Shown: piece by piece, positions 8,848-22,383 of the stretch
How the letters are laid out: the number at the start of each line of letters is the position of its first letter
How positions within the stretch are numbered: the stretch's first letter is position 1
DNA from: Gnetum montanum
Taxonomy: Eukaryota; Streptophyta; Gnetopsida; Gnetales; Gnetaceae
Reading direction: 5' to 3'
NCBI GenBank assembly: GCA_015680685.1
Contig: MNCI01020745.1
Coordinates: forward strand, 153,626-217,625
DNA: 64,000 nt
The notes under the pieces: model-generated
What the model was told of the DNA's origin: nothing
The model's database searches: none
What the model saw: only the letters and a program-made list of their open reading frames with translations
Program-made: the position numbers and the translations under genes

Positions 8848-11590
8848 TCCTTTATGTCATTTGATTGTGTTAAGGCATGTTAGGCCACTTTCTATTTACA
8901 AGCTAAGTTTTAGACATGTTTTGATTTTCATTTATATGATGTATGTATGATCCTTCTTGTGGTGGACTTGATATTATGGTAGCCCATGGCCATTCAATTT
9001 TTGTAATTATGATATTAAGTTTATCTATACTATGACTATTATTTTGGATAATCAATTGATGAAATTAAATGTTTTGTATTAATGTTGGAAACCATTTTTT
9101 GTGATAAAAGCTAATTATGAAGTTGTGATTTCTTACTATCACCATCATGCTTCTACCTAATATTGGTTTATAGCTTTTAGGATTGTTTGGGCCAAGACAT
9201 GAAGTAACCATTATTATGGTTTACTACTTGCTATTGGTATAGCATGGTTATTTATATGTTTCATATATATGTAGGCATTAGATAGATTTTTCTACCTTTA
9301 TTAGCTAAGCATTGGCCAAAGGATAGTAGGGGCCTATGATGAACCCCGAATTGGCCTTTAGTTTTGATGAAAATTTATTTAAATTTTTTCCTTATACGAC
9401 CATATCAAAGTACATCAATTTATACAATGGTACATGATAAGTACTAATTTCCTTTTTATAAGTTATCTTACATAGGGTATAGTGGTTATGACCTAGATTG
9501 ATAATATATAAATTTAGATAGAAAACTTTGATAGAATTCAATGGTAGAGATATTGATTTTCATTACAAGAATCAGCTCAAATTGACCTAAATCTTATTGA
9601 TACCTATAGTGATCATGGTAAGGATTGATATCATCATAACCAAGGTGATCCAAAGCCCTTAATAAAATAAATATATTGATCCAGACTATAGTTACAATAT
9701 GCATCAACAAGTTCAAATGCAGAAAGACATTGCAGATGCTATGTAGATCGATAAGTAAATATTTTCCCAATAATAGTATCAATTCACATTGATTCCTACA
9801 ATGTCAATTGATATTTTCACATAACCATTTCTCCCAAATTAAGTTGTGAGTCCTTCAAGTATAAAAGGGACCTCCTTACTTAGAAAAAAAATGAATAATT
9901 CCTACCCCAAGAGAATCCATATGATTTTTGAAGCAAATTTCCTATTTGTCTAAAGAATTACCAAGAAGGCTAGTTGAACCTTCTTGCAACTACAAATCAT
10001 TGAAGTTCATTAGTGGGTCATTAAGGTTTTTGCACTGTAGTATCATAGAATGGGTGATATATCCCTTATGCTCCTCAAAAATTATATTTTATTTGATCAC
10101 TTCAAAGTTGATTTAATCATTAAATTTCATTCTTAAACTTAATTCAGAAGTTATGATGAGAATTTATGATTTAGCTGAGTGAAAGTTATAAGTTTGGGAT
10201 TTAAATGGAATTGAATTTAATTATTTGCTTATCTTGATGATTTCTTTGACTTTCTACCATTCCTCCACAAATACAACTTGCAAGTTAGTCATAGACAAGG
10301 TGACATTCCTACAACAAAAGTAATCTATAACTATAATTTTTGCTAGCTCATCATTTAATCTATATCCTAATACTTTGGCCTAACAATTGTATACTCCATG
10401 AATAGAGAAATAATAACCTTTCTTATTTGAGAAGTTCTAACTCCTCCTATAGTTCAATGTAGATAACTTAGAGTAGCTAGGGAATAGTCGAAAGAGGAAC
10501 ATGAGGCAAATGATGGACAAACTCTACATAAGATACACCCTCTAAGCTTAAAAAGATAAATTTTATAAATTTCAGATTTTTGTAAAATAGAAACCTTATA
10601 TATTTTTTGAATGTTTGAGCCATGTACCTAATTTTTTGAATAATTAATAAAGTATGCTAGATATGGAATTGTTGTTTATTCCATTTGGATTGTGACATTG
10701 TAAGGATTGTTTGTCATTTTAGCATGCGTTATATGTTTGGAAAAAAATATTATTATTTTATTATATCTTAATATTTTATCAATTAATATTTTTATGTTAT
10801 TATTTAATTGGGTATTCTATTTTTTCGCATCTACAGTTTTGTGGTTGTGCTACTTTTTATTTTTATTTAAATTAATTTTATTTAATTATTTACATAAATA
10901 GTAAGAAATATTTTTGTGTAGCATCTCTTTATTATATCTAAGTTTCTAATTGATGACCTTTATTTATTCTAAGGCTACTTCCAAAATTAGTAAATCAAGA
11001 TTAAATCCAAATCCTTGGGTTTTGGTAGTATTTCTATTAGTTATTTATAGGATTTATAAATACCTAATTGAGGATTTACAATTATTCTTATGGTTGACTA
11101 TGTGTTTATTATAATAGTTTCTAAATGCATATTTTTATCATTGGAGGGTTTCACAATAAAAGCAAAGGTTTCTTTCTAGCAATATCCTTTCTTTATGTAA
11201 AACCTCAAACAACTAGTGAGGCTTTATAATTTTCTACCAGGTTATTAATATTTATTTTAATATAAAAAATTCATTTACTTATTAACATTTTTATTTTTTC
11301 TAAGCTCTAGACTATTGTCCAAGCACTATTCTTCATTAAGATACTCAATTACACCTATATTGCATCATACTAGTATTTACTTTACATAGTCTCTTACACA
11401 TAAGTTTATCTACTTCAAATGTCATTTTTGAATTAGTAAAGTCAAAATGGCCTTCTATTATAAACATTTTTCCTTTTGTAAGCCTTTTCATGATAATTGC
11501 ATATCTACTAAATTTTTTACCTACATCCACTAAGACCCCTTAGATCTATAGAACTACTTTGTAAATTCCTTTTAAGATTTTTTTTTAAAT
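8848..11590. other. AT-rich stretch without recognisable genes
   Basis: No coding frame of meaningful length matches any family I know on either strand. Composition is similar to the surrounding decayed elements. It may hold the remaining D1 internal sequence and flank of the copia remnant, but I can support no boundaries. Confidence 0.6.
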
Positions 11591-11611
11591 TTATAACTTA
11601 ATGCTATCTAG

Positions 11612-11680
11612 TAGAATTGAACTTATGACCTGGGATTACTAAACCAAGATCCTTACAATTAGGATAATATCATTATGGTT
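11612..11680 (-). other. Possible tRNA-derived (SINE-like) relic
   Basis: On the minus strand the text reads CCAGGTCATAAGTTCAATTC, which resembles a tRNA T-arm / B box (GGTTCRANNC), preceded by an anticodon-arm-like stretch. The A box is not convincing and no SINE body or tail is evident. Low confidence. Confidence 0.2.
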
Positions 11681-11699
11681 TTAAACTAATTTTTAAACC

Positions 11700-13320
11700 A
11701 TTTTAGATGTTGGTATATAAATGAGTTTGTGAGGATGGATCCTTCATTTGTACTAACTTCTTCATCATCATCTTTATTCAAGGTCACAAATGATCAAGAT
11801 TAATTTTTAGTCTTACTAAGAATCACCATAAACACTTTGGCAGCTTTCTAACTTGCAATGTGATTTGATTTATAAAATATTTTATTAAATAATAGATCAA
11901 GAAATTCAATAGGTTTATGTTTCTTGATATTTCAAATTCAATAGACTTTGTGATCTAAAAAATATCCAAGTGCTAATTCCATTATGACCTTCGGGTCCAA
12001 CTTGCCATGGATTTCTTGTGAAACATGGATACAACATCTTTCCAAAATCATGAATATAAGATATTGATACATTCTTATTCTTAAACCATGTTTTTATTTG
12101 TAGGATGTTATCAAAAGTCACAATTGGAGTTCTATTTATAATGTGAATAGAATAATAAGTTACCTTAATCTAATGGAATTTTGACACTTGTCTATCATGC
12201 ATCATACATCTAATCATTTCTATTATTAACCTATTCTTTCTTTCTACAATAATATTCTACTATGGTATATATGGTATTGTGAATTGACAATAAGCCTTAA
12301 ATTCATTTGAAATATATTTTTCATCATAGTTAGATATTAATATTTGTATCTTCATATTCTTCTCAGTTTTTGTAATTATTTTAAAGTGTTTGAATTTTTC
12401 CAAAACTTGTGACTTATATACTAAGTAATAAATCCATGTCATTTGATTGAAATAATCTACAAAAATTACAAAGTATCTTCCATTATTTATACCTTGAAGC
12501 ATAAATGGGCTACAAACATCTAACTAAATAACTTCGAGTAGTTTTTCTATTTTAATTTTATGGTGTATTGAAAAGGGTAGATGATGCATTTTCATAATCT
12601 TACATGCTTCAAAATCAAACTCTTAGTTTCCATAAAATTTTAGAATATCATGATATAATTGATGCATTCTTCTTAAATTTTTAACATTTACATGTTTAAT
12701 CCAAAAATGTCATTTTAATAATTGATCTTAGTGTTTAACATGTACATACATTCTAAATAGTGATCCACAATTTTGAATATATCATTGTATGCTATACCAT
12801 CGCACAGTATGAAGAACCATGACCATTTTCATTAAATGTAACATGAAAATCATCATTAATACATTAATACATTAAAACTAACATCATTGAAGAATTGATA
12901 ATGTAACAAAAATATTTTAACTTTAGACCACGAACTTTTATGTCTTAACATTTAGTAATTATTATTAAATGACCATTCCAAATTCTTATAAAATGATTTA
13001 ATTTATTATTTATATTAAATAACAGGGATAAATTACCAATAAAATATCATGAGGCGCTAGAATCAATATACACGAGACGATCAAATATATCATTATTTAT
13101 AATGAGGGCATTGAAATCGACTATGAGAGATTGTAATTCCTCATTTATAATATTGGCAAACATGAGCTTTGACTTATATCATTTTTATTATTAATTTTCT
13201 TAGTCCTATGTTTAATAAATTTATTAGCTTTCCATTTAGTCATGAACTTTGCTTTGGCATTATTAGGATTATCATAATAATAATTAGTTTCCATTATACA
13301 AATGTGACAATATCTTAATG
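11700..13320 (-). pseudogene. Ty1/copia pol remnant: gag zinc region, pre-integrase domain and integrase core
   Basis: Minus strand, read downward. A possible zinc-knuckle start (CHIC..) lies near 13300. Next is a GAG-pre-integrase stretch (NLRRMHQLYHDI, FDFEACKIMKMHHLPF at about 12690-12575) and then an integrase core (GRYFVIFVDYFNQMTWIYYL, VLEKFKHFKIITKTEKN at about 12490-12370, and ISNYDEKYISNEFKAYC, which replaces the usual RSDNGGEY). A post-core block (GKMLYPCFTRNPWQ, equivalent to a cysteine-rich copia HLRVFGC..GYS region) is at about 12040-11975. Stops and frameshifts are frequent. RT, RNase H and LTRs were not found. This is a different superfamily from all other elements here. Confidence 0.75.
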
Positions 13321-13344
13321 TGTAATAAATTTCTTATATTGATC

Positions 13345-14210
13345 AACTACAATATCATAGCATCATAGGTGTAATATCATAGTTCATTATATGATATCAT
13401 AGATATGATGTAGTTGCTCCTGGTCATGCCTATAAATACCAACTTACTATCATGTCAAAGATACCTTTCAGTCAATACCTTAGCTAGATTCTTGTAGTTT
13501 CATTTCGTGAAGTTCGAGTTAGTTATAAGTGCATGTAGTGTGATTTTAAATAGTTGAATTAAATATTTATTTAAATGAAATATACTTGAAAATGCTTCAT
13601 GGATGAAAATAAAGATTGAGAGTTTTTATAACCATTGCATCATTTTACTTAGCTTAAAATTACTTTATAGGCAATTTACTATCAATTGTCATTTACTTTT
13701 ACTTACCATTTATATTTCTTATGCATTCTAAATTTCTAATATTTGTTAATAATTTGATAGAATATGTACAATTTCTTCTGAGTGTAATTTATAATCTTCT
13801 AGTAATCCAATAGTAACCTTCCTTACTTTGCCTAGTAGCAGGTTACTTGGTAATCCTAATGGTGATTGTACTAACCCAGGGCATGTATAGTAGGCAAGGA
13901 TTGGATGCTTATCACTGTTAAGATAGTTTAATATCTTATTTTCATTATTTTGTGTTTAATAGATTTTGTATTCAAGTTACTATGTTTTACCTTAAAACCA
14001 TAATAGTAAAACAACATCAATGAAGCATATACATTATTGTAAGTTAAATCATATACTACCACTTCACTAACTTCAATAAGAAGACAATGATAAAAAAATT
14101 TATATCAAAGAGCTAGAGTACTTATTGTTCCATCCATAGATTACAATCCGGTCATGTATGGATGCTTGTAAGTTATATGGTTAGGAATTGGGGACTCTAA
14201 ACATTCATCA
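13345..14210 (+). repeat. F1 5' LTR (start approximate)
   Basis: Aligns with the F2 LTR at about 15548-16397: a U3 of ATATCATAG/TGATATCATAG repeats, TATAAATA at 13431-13438, then a shared block (AGATTCTTGTAGTTT). It ends CATTCATCA at 14210, one base before a decayed tRNA-Asp primer site. The start lies within the copia remnant's edge and could be off by tens of bases. Confidence 0.6.
13431..13438 (+). promoter_or_regulatory. TATA box of F1 LTR
   Basis: TATAAATA in GCCTATAAATACC. The same octamer lies at 15635-15642 in F2 within GCCTATAAATATG, at the same distance from the repeated U3 motif. E also has CCTATAAATATAG, so this core promoter is shared across the Athila-type elements here. Confidence 0.7.
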
Positions 14211-14211
14211 T

Positions 14212-14229
14212 TGATATGGTTTCTAAGGA
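14212..14229 (+). other. Decayed tRNA-Asp primer site of F1
   Basis: TGATATGGTTTCTAAGGA is aligned by position with the exact site of A (TGGCGCCGTTGCCGGGGA) and matches at 9 of 18 bases. It is supported by being one base after the LTR end. Confidence 0.5.
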
Positions 14230-14349
14230 CGATGTCAATATACTAGTTGGTTGATATTATCTATGTTTATTGTATTATAATTTTATAATCTTCCTTTTTA
14301 AGACATATAATATGTTTTAATATGCACTTAATTTTTAATTGATTAAACT

Positions 14350-15545
14350 TGATTCTGATGCATGAAGTAAGTTATTCGCTTGCTAATGATATTAATGAAG
14401 TTAATGATAGAATTAATACTATAGAAAATTGGAATGGGCTATTGCAAACAAGGATTTCATATGCTTACAGTAATTCATATTATCTAGATTTCAATTTTAT
14501 TTTTCATCAGCATGAATAATTCCAATGGAGAAATTTGTAAGATAATACTGTATTGTTGATATATTGATTAGTTTTATCTATGCTCCGAGATACTCTACTA
14601 TAATCAGGTCTTGTTCATACACATGTAGACTTTTAAGTCACCAAGAATAGTATTAGATCTTATCATTCAACTAAAGTCCAAGCTAGAAAAAGATGTCATT
14701 ATAAAAGAAAAGTATAAAAAAAATAAGATAAATGTGCATCTTAGGTGATATTACCCTAAAAAAAAGAAGATGTGAAATCTTACCATCATTAATCCAATTC
14801 TTGATTGCTTGTTTTATACATTGAAGATCCTATGAAATAAAAATTACATTCAATCTTAGTAGAAACTCTTAAAAGGAAAGAAATAGATCCCAAAAAAATG
14901 AGGCATCCAAGGCATAGAACCTTTAGCAACTCTAGAAGGTAAGAATCAAGGAACCATAGAATAAGAGTAAGCTGGCACCACTCTCCAAGTCTTCCATTCT
15001 CTTCGACATCCTCATTGATAGATTCTGATGAAGAAAAATTCATGCATGGAGATAGAGCTCTACAAAGGTATTATAATATAATTCTTAATAGAGAGATATG
15101 GAGAAATTAAAAAACGTATTAGAAAAGATAGAGACATCATGATGAAGATGAAGTTGGACAAGGAGAGAAAGAAGGCAAAGAAGATGCAATGAAGGAGAGC
15201 ATCAAAGGAGTAATCATTACCATAAAAAATACTATGAAAAATCTAAAGATAATGATGAATCCCTATTGGCCATTAGAATCATGATAAACATTAGTGGGAT
15301 CATCTACATTTTGACAAGACATCATAGGGATAGTGACATCAAGTGACTCAATATGAACAACATTCCAAATTTTGGAGGATATAATTTTGATCCACAACAT
15401 CATTTTAAATCTTTTAACAATGTTTTTGGACTTCATAATATCAAAAGTAAATAGCAAAAACTTAATTTATTTCCAAGAATGCTCATTAAGAAGAGTTGGT
15501 ATTGATCATTGGAACTAGAATCCATATGCAAATTGATGAAATACT
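14350..15545 (+). pseudogene. F1 gag fragment, truncated by the F2 LTR
   Basis: Homologous to gag of A. The N-terminal block QTRISYAYSNSYY..FIFHQHE lies at about 14437-14515. The core NMNNIPNFGGYNFDPQHHF is at about 15350-15410 and LNLFPRMLI..SWY at about 15459-15505. It stops at the residues equivalent to IRRWSTM in A, where the second LTR begins. The middle part is barely recognisable. Several stops and frameshifts are present. Confidence 0.7.
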
Positions 15546-15547
15546 TT

Positions 15548-16397
15548 TACATCTAGGAATATAATATCATAGATACAATATCATAGATTAATATATGTCA
15601 TGATAGATATGATGTAGTGGGCCTTGATCATGCCTATAAATATGTGCCTAGCATCATGTCAAAAATAATTTTAAGTTCAACACTTAGCAAGATTCTTGTA
15701 GTTTATTTTCTTAAAGTTAGAGTTAGTGTAAATTCCTACAATGTGGTAAATTACAATTGTATAGAATCTTTATTCAAGTGTATTGTTCCTAGATACAATT
15801 CATAAACAATAATAAAGAATGATATTGTTCTTCATCATTGTAGAATATCACATAAAATAGATTTACTTTTCCATAATGTTTACTTTTATTAAGTCATTTA
15901 CATTTCTTAAGCCATTTACTATTTCAATGTTCATTAGTAAGGTGGAATGAGTAAAAGTAGTTTCAAGCATAAAGTGTAATTGTTTGATAACCCAGTAGTA
16001 ACTTTACTTGATTTTCTTAGTAGTAAAGTTACTTGATAATTCTAGTAGTAGTTACATCAACATAGGACATGTATGGAAAACTAGAAATGGATACTCATTC
16101 CCATAGAATAGAATAACTTTACATTTTCATTGTACTTAGAAATATAATTTATATTCATCTTCACCATGTTTACACTTAGAATTATTAAGAGCTAATAACA
16201 TCAATTTATCATATATCTCACTAAAACTTAAACCATACATTTTACACCTTGCTAACTATAAGTGGGAAGAAAATGATCATGAAATTACTTTCAACTCACT
16301 AGTATACTTACATTGTCCATCCATGGATTATGATTTAGTCACACATGAAAAATTGTGACTTGTATGGTTGAGTATTGAAATATCCTACCACTCATCA
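15548..16397 (+). repeat. F2 5' LTR (start approximate)
   Basis: U3 with ATATCATAGAT repeats, TATAAATA at 15635, AATAAA near 15811, and the end CTCATCA at 16397 immediately before the primer site. Similar throughout to the F1 LTR. Confidence 0.7.
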
Positions 16398-16398
16398 T

Positions 16399-16416
16399 TG
16401 GCACCATCACTGGGGA
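16399..16416 (+). other. tRNA-Asp primer site of F2
   Basis: TGGCACCATCACTGGGGA matches the A site at 13 of 18 bases; four of the five differences are C-to-T or G-to-A type. It is one base inside the LTR end. Confidence 0.75.
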
Positions 16417-16539
16417 TGTGTCAATGTTTTCTAGTTAGTTAATTTTACACAATTCATTGTATCAACACTCACCAAGTCTACCTTTTATACTTAAAAAAAA
16501 TTCAAAATACACATACTTAAGCATTAATTACATTAAAAT

Positions 16540-18640
16540 GGATTTCATATCTAAAGTGAAATCTCCATCTACTATTGATCTTAATAAAAGTATTGATAGT
16601 GACTATAATAGAAAATATTGGAGTGCACCAATGCAAACAAGAATCTCATATGCACATACTAATTCTTATTATCCTAATTTCATCTTTATTTTCCACCAAG
16701 ATGAACAATTAAAATGGAGATATTTATAGGACAATATTTTCTTCCAACCAGAACTTTCAACATCATCTATGCTTTAAGTAGCACTCATGAGGTCAACTCA
16801 TGGCCATGTGTAGGAACAATACCAAGTTACTAAGAACATGACCAGGCCATATCAACCAATAGAAGCATGAGAAACTAGGAATGCTATTATGGGAGCAAGA
16901 TATGAACAAGAAAAAGAAAAGAAAGTAGCACAAGCAATCATACTTAGTGAGAAAAAAGAGGAAGAATCATATAGAGCTAAAAAGTCATACAAGACTCACA
17001 AATCTAATTCTCAAATAGTAGTCATCTTCATCAAAGATCTTGTAAAGATGAAGTTGCATTATATCCTTGTAGAAATTTCATAAATAGATGAGGTAGACTC
17101 CAAACCTAGGGGAAATTTGAGGCTTAAAACCTTTGATAAATCCAAAATGGATGAATCTAGAAGTCATAGAAGATGACCTAGCTGAGATCATTCTCTAACT
17201 CCCCCATCCTCTTCGTTGCACTCCTAAACAAATTTTGATAGGGAAGAACAAAGAGCAAGGAATCATGATAGGGAAAGAAAAATAGATCATGAAAGACATG
17301 CTAATAGGAGAAAAAGGCATCCTGAAAATGTGGAAATAATAAGAAAGATAGAAGAAGAGAAATAGGCATGAGAAAAGAGAGCTTCATGAGCATCAAAGGG
17401 GTCACTAGTACAACATAATTTACAAATCTAAAGACTACAAAGAATTCCTACTATCCACTCATAGTATGATCAAAGTAAGGGAAGTAGTATACATAACCAT
17501 CAAGCATTTAAGTGATAGTCTCATCAAGAGACTTGATATGAACAATATTCCAAAGTTCAAGGGAGGATATAACATAAATCTAGAAAAATACCTCCAATAT
17601 TTTCCTAATGCATGCACCCTACAAAATATAGAGGACATTTAATAGTAATTAAAGTTATTTCCCAAAACATTGATTAAGGAAGCATGAAACTATTATAGAT
17701 CTCTAAAACTTGAATCAATTCAAAGATGGAGTTCCATGTTAGAACTTTTTAATGAAAAATACTAAACTTATTCTAGATTATTAAATTTGAGAAAATAGAT
17801 CCAAGGATGGAAGCAAGGGACACATGAATCCTTTGATAGCATTGGTCAGAGACTATTCATTAGTATATATATGCTCATGCTATGGATTTTCTCAAAGAGA
17901 ACGACTATGGGACATCATCGATGGGTGAAGGAATAAAAGAAGAGAGACCCTTGGAGTATATGCCTAGGGAAGATTATCAGAAATGAAAGCTCATCTAATC
18001 CAAAGGTTACTAAACCAGGTAGCAACAAAAGAAGTAGATCTGCATAAAATAGAATCTATTAAAGAATATAATAGAGATCCAACCAATAGAAAAGATGATG
18101 TAAGAATACGTAAAACACATAAAAAGGAAACTTTAGAAGATATGACCTAACGAAAGACTCTACCTATTCAGAAATTGGTCAATGATATCACAACAAAGGT
18201 AGAGAAAATTTGGGACTTTATGAACTAAAAATTTACCATAGCATTGAAGATAGTAGAAGAGAAGACCAAATAGGCCCATAACAAGAATAAAGTTAGAAAA
18301 AAAAGGATAATGGACATGAAAATTATATAATGAAGTAAAAATTCCTACAATTGAAAAAAATACAGACTCAAGCTTTGAAGATAATGCTCATTGCCAAGTA
18401 TGATAGTATGAACATTGTAAGGGATGTTATCCTATCATGGCCTACTTAGAAGAGTCTAGGGCATATGTACTGAATCCAAAGTCTATCAAAAACAAATGTC
18501 AAGATTATTACCTTATCCATAAGGTAATTATAGACAACCATATTAACAATTTTACTATCCAAGAAGGGCTTATCTTCAACCATAGGAATAATACTAGTAG
18601 TTGTGGCAACAACCACAATCATGAGAGATGCCATCACTAA
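16540..18640 (+). pseudogene. F2 gag, broken
   Basis: N-terminal block TRISYAHTNSYYPNFIFIFH at about 16640-16700 and EQLKWRYL after it. A charged Lys/Glu/Arg-rich middle covers about 16890-17350. The gag core KRLDMNNIPKFKGGYNINLE is at about 17530-17590. A zinc-knuckle relic (CQV..YEHCKGCYPI) is at about 18388-18435, followed by YVLNPKS, the equivalent of YALNPRL in A. Frameshifts and stops split it into pieces. Its job in an intact element would be particle assembly and RNA packaging. Confidence 0.75.
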
Positions 18641-19087
18641 GGCAAAAATATCCATATCAAAAACCAAATCATTATGGATACTATGTATAGAATCCCATAT
18701 ATCTTGGAAATACTCATGTTCAAACTTCTTTCTACTACTATCTAGTAGAATACCATAGGCCTAAAACCCCATACATGAAGTTATAGCCTTATGTACATCA
18801 ACTAGTAGTGAAATCATCCTATCAAGCTCCCAATCCTCGACCACTAGTACCACCAAAGATCATGCTAGGGGAACTATCAATACAACCACAACAGAAAGGT
18901 ACTACTATGGTAGTTAGTATATAGAAAGAGGATCATATGAGCAATACTAGTTAGAAATATAGAAAATGTTTTTCTTTTAGAAAAAGTCTAGAAAAGGATG
19001 GTAGAGCAAGGACTTCAACCAATCATGTTCCTCCTATGATAGATCCTTATAAAACCACCATGCTTCCACAACAATCACACCAAAAGC

Positions 19088-19560
19088 TTATAAATTTCAT
19101 GTTAACTAGTATAGTATTAAATTGAATAAAAGTAGGAACTCTTCCTAAGAAAAGAATAGATTTTGGAAATCCATTGATTTATTTGCAACTTACTAGAAAT
19201 TAATCATACAAACATACAAGAAATACAACCATACAAGACATGTAACCTACCACCATTAAGGAACTACAACATAAGACTAGAGCTTGTAGATCAATCAATC
19301 ACTATCCATTGGGATAAATAGAAGATGTGGTAACCATTATTAATGAGTGTTCTTATCCAACAAATTTTCTTTGATTGATGTAAAGAATGATAAGGAGGGC
19401 CTTTCTATCATTATGTAAAGAGCATGGCTTAGCATAATTAATTTTAATCTAGGAATGAGAGACTTATCCTTGGAAATCTCTAAGGAAGATGAGCAATGAG
19501 TCATACCGACATAAAGAGTTCCATGCATTACTTATGATGAAAAAGAATGCAATTGTAGAC
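19088..19560 (+). pseudogene. F2 protease region, broken
   Basis: Lead-in MLTSIVLN.IKVGTLPKKRID followed by GNPLIYLQL matches the A/B/C/E region just before the protease. Further matches are RSINHYPLG..EDVVTIINECSYP, equivalent to QSITIPLGLVEDIVTTVCGWSYL. The catalytic DSG is not recoverable. It would be a retroviral-type aspartic protease cutting the gag polyprotein. Confidence 0.65.
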
Positions 19561-21690
19561 CAAAATTTTAAAATATCAACACGATCCTCACATGAGCCGA
19601 CAACAAATTTGAAAAAAAAAGTATGGCCACAAATCCAAAAAATATTAAGTGATTAAGAAATAAGAATATAAACTGTCCAAAACATGCATGGAAAAATCCA
19701 ATCAACTTATCAACTCCTACCCCAAGAAAATGATCCAAATAGTGAACTTACAAAAGGATATTTAAAATCATGATGATACACCAACAAGAGAACAAGGAGA
19801 TTCAAAATATGAAATTAAGAATAAACAAGATAACATATTTAGACCTTTTAAAATAGAAAGACAAACTTACCCAAACAATATATGTCTCTTTAAAAGATCA
19901 AAACTTGATTATCATCAATGTTACATGGGATAATAAACAAAAATCTAAATCAATAAGGATGATAAGCAAGGATCCTAAGGATGTACAATTCATTTTTCGA
20001 ACACTTTACATGAGTTTAGTTGTAGGGAAGGTACCCTATCTTGAACTAGAAATTGACAAGTGAAATTTAAATTTTTTTAATAATATTTTTTGGTTTACAA
20101 TATTTGTCATAGTTTTCTTGAATTCCTATCATTTTCTACATTCTTTAATATTTTTTATATTCTCTAATATTTTTTCATATTTCTTATCATTTTTTATCCT
20201 TTAATATCTTCTAGGTTATTTTTATGTTTTTCTATTCTTACCTATTTCTTATTATTTTTATAGTTTTACCATTTCTCATGTACATATTTTTGTTGATTTT
20301 TCTAATCAAGTGTAACAGAATAAACAAGATGTAGTTGAAACAATAAGAACTTCACCCTATGTTATGAAATCATTAAAGGATTAATTGTATATACAATAAG
20401 ATCATATCATCCATCTAATCACTTTTAATAATAAGAGGTCCTTATGATGGACATAATGACATTCTTTTCATAATAAAACTAAAATAAATCTACGATCATT
20501 ATGTTTGGATGGAATGGTAAAGAACCAAGTAAGAATGAAAAGGTGTGACATTAAGAGGAATTATGGATTTTCTAGAGCTACTACTATGAGTCTTATTATG
20601 TTGTTAAGTTGTATTATTTACTTAAGTTCTAAGTAAAATTAGAAGCATATTTTAAAATAAGTGTTATCTTGCCATGTCACTAGAAAGGCATGTTACCCAT
20701 GCCTTAAGGTAGTCCTTTGGTAACACTAACATAGTAATAACATAATAAATACACATAATAAAAATTTCTAGGAGTTCCACTGAAAATACATGTTACTGAT
20801 GCCTAAAGGTAGGCAAATTCTTAGGAATTTCAAGGTTTCTTGGACTTGTATTGGTTATGAAGCTAGAAAGACATGTTACCCATGTCTAAAGATGCTCCTA
20901 TGTCTAATGGCCAAGCCTACTTTTAAAATAAACTATCATTAATAAATTGCTTCCTAGTACTTCATTGCCAAGTAATGTTATTTCTTGTAGTAGTGATAGT
21001 CTTATGGTTGTCAATTTTGGAATGATACAATGTGATGTCACTAGTAAGTGGTATGGACTCAATTTGGATTTTGGACAAAAAGACTAATGATCATTTTAAC
21101 CATGCATTACACATAGAATCCATTACGCTTATGGTAAGACACCTCACATGCCATTTTCTACAATCCCTACAACTACTAATTTACCTTGCTATTATATATA
21201 GTTATAATTTGATGGTTTAGTATAATATAGTATTATTTTCTTATTTGAAAAATACTAATATGTGTATTTTGAAAGATAGGTATGATTTACATTCAACTCC
21301 TTAAGTGCCCATGGATAGTTGTAAATGTGGTTATACAAGGGCATTAAGGATAGGAGCTTGCTTTGGGGAGAACTATCTTGTATAAAAATTTTGTTTTATA
21401 CTTGATGACTAATTCCATATTATCATGTAATTCTTGAATATTCATGTAATCATCACTATTTCCTTATATATTCATACTCATAATTTTAACAATTTTGATC
21501 AAACCATCTCCTTAAAGGCTTTGTTGACTTACCTTGCCAAACTCCTTCTTTAACATACTTTTGACATTAATTTCTCATATTCTGAGCATCTTCTATGATT
21601 AAGAACTATTTGGATCATCCTTACACATTTAAGCATACCCATTCCATTCATTTTTTTCATTAGATTTTGTAAACATTTTGAAAATTTCAA
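19561..21690 (+). other. F2 post-protease and 3' region, no gene
   Basis: Carries short blocks shared with the 3' region of E, B and C: a pair of CATGTTACCCATG motifs (about 20690 and 20876), a TGATGTCACTAGTAAGTGG block near 21031 that aligns with the ORF3 start of the others, and GGGCATTAAGG..GCTTTGGGGAG near 21338. I could not place a deletion junction as cleanly as in B and C. Confidence 0.5.
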
Positions 21691-21836
21691 TGATGATATC
21701 ATAGATGTGATATATGAGGCCCTATGATATTGCATCAACAATGTTGCATCTATGATATTGGTTTAACAAAAATCTATATATACATGTGGGCCATTACAAA
21801 ATTTTTCATTCCATCATTTCTCACAAGGGGAGTTCA
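21691..21836 (+). repeat. Truncated F2 3' LTR
   Basis: Starts TGATGATATCATAG in the position where E has TGATGAGAATGG and carries F-type ATATCATAG / CTATGATATTG repeats. After about 146 bases it gives way to the probable G LTR. Inferred. Confidence 0.4.
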
Positions 21837-22383
21837 TGTTTGAAACACCACCAAAAATTCATGTTTTAACCTTCATTTCTCAGCTTGAGGTAAGGATTCA
21901 CTATAAATGTGAGATATGTAGTCCATGAGCTATAATCTTGCATACTTCAACTTTTTGAGGCCAAAAAAATACTTCAGAAGTTGTTATTGCCTCACTTCCC
22001 AAGTAGAGAAAGGTACCTAATGTCTATATCTAGGCTAGGGAAGACTGAAAATACCTATGAAATGGCTAAAATTAGCATTTTCATGAGTTTTTGTAGGGGT
22101 ATAGCCCCAACTATGCTAGAGCCATTTTTAGTAGTCATAGTATCTAGCATAATCACTACCAAGACCCAACAGAAGTGTAACATTGGAATTGTTGGAATTT
22201 TCATTTTTCCAACAATAGACAACATAGTTATCCCAAGTCAGCAATAGTCAACGTAGATAGAATTCTCCACTAGGCATGACACTTTCCAATGGATTCCACC
22301 ATTTCCACAATTTCTAACTTTTCGTACATTTTCTACCACTTTTGACATTTTTCAACAACCTCAGAATAGTCCACCAATGACAG

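Larger units (their letters stand above)
15548..21836 (+). mobile_element. Element F2: old Athila-type element without visible RT or integrase
   Basis: LTR, decayed tRNA-Asp site, gag, protease and then a 3' region similar to that of E, B and C (for example CATGTTACCCATGCCTAAAG near 20876, as at 60301). No RT, RNase H or integrase lies between protease and the 3' region. The right LTR seems reduced to the first about 146 bases (21691-21836), where the probable G LTR starts. The left LTR lies directly against F1 gag. Confidence 0.6.
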
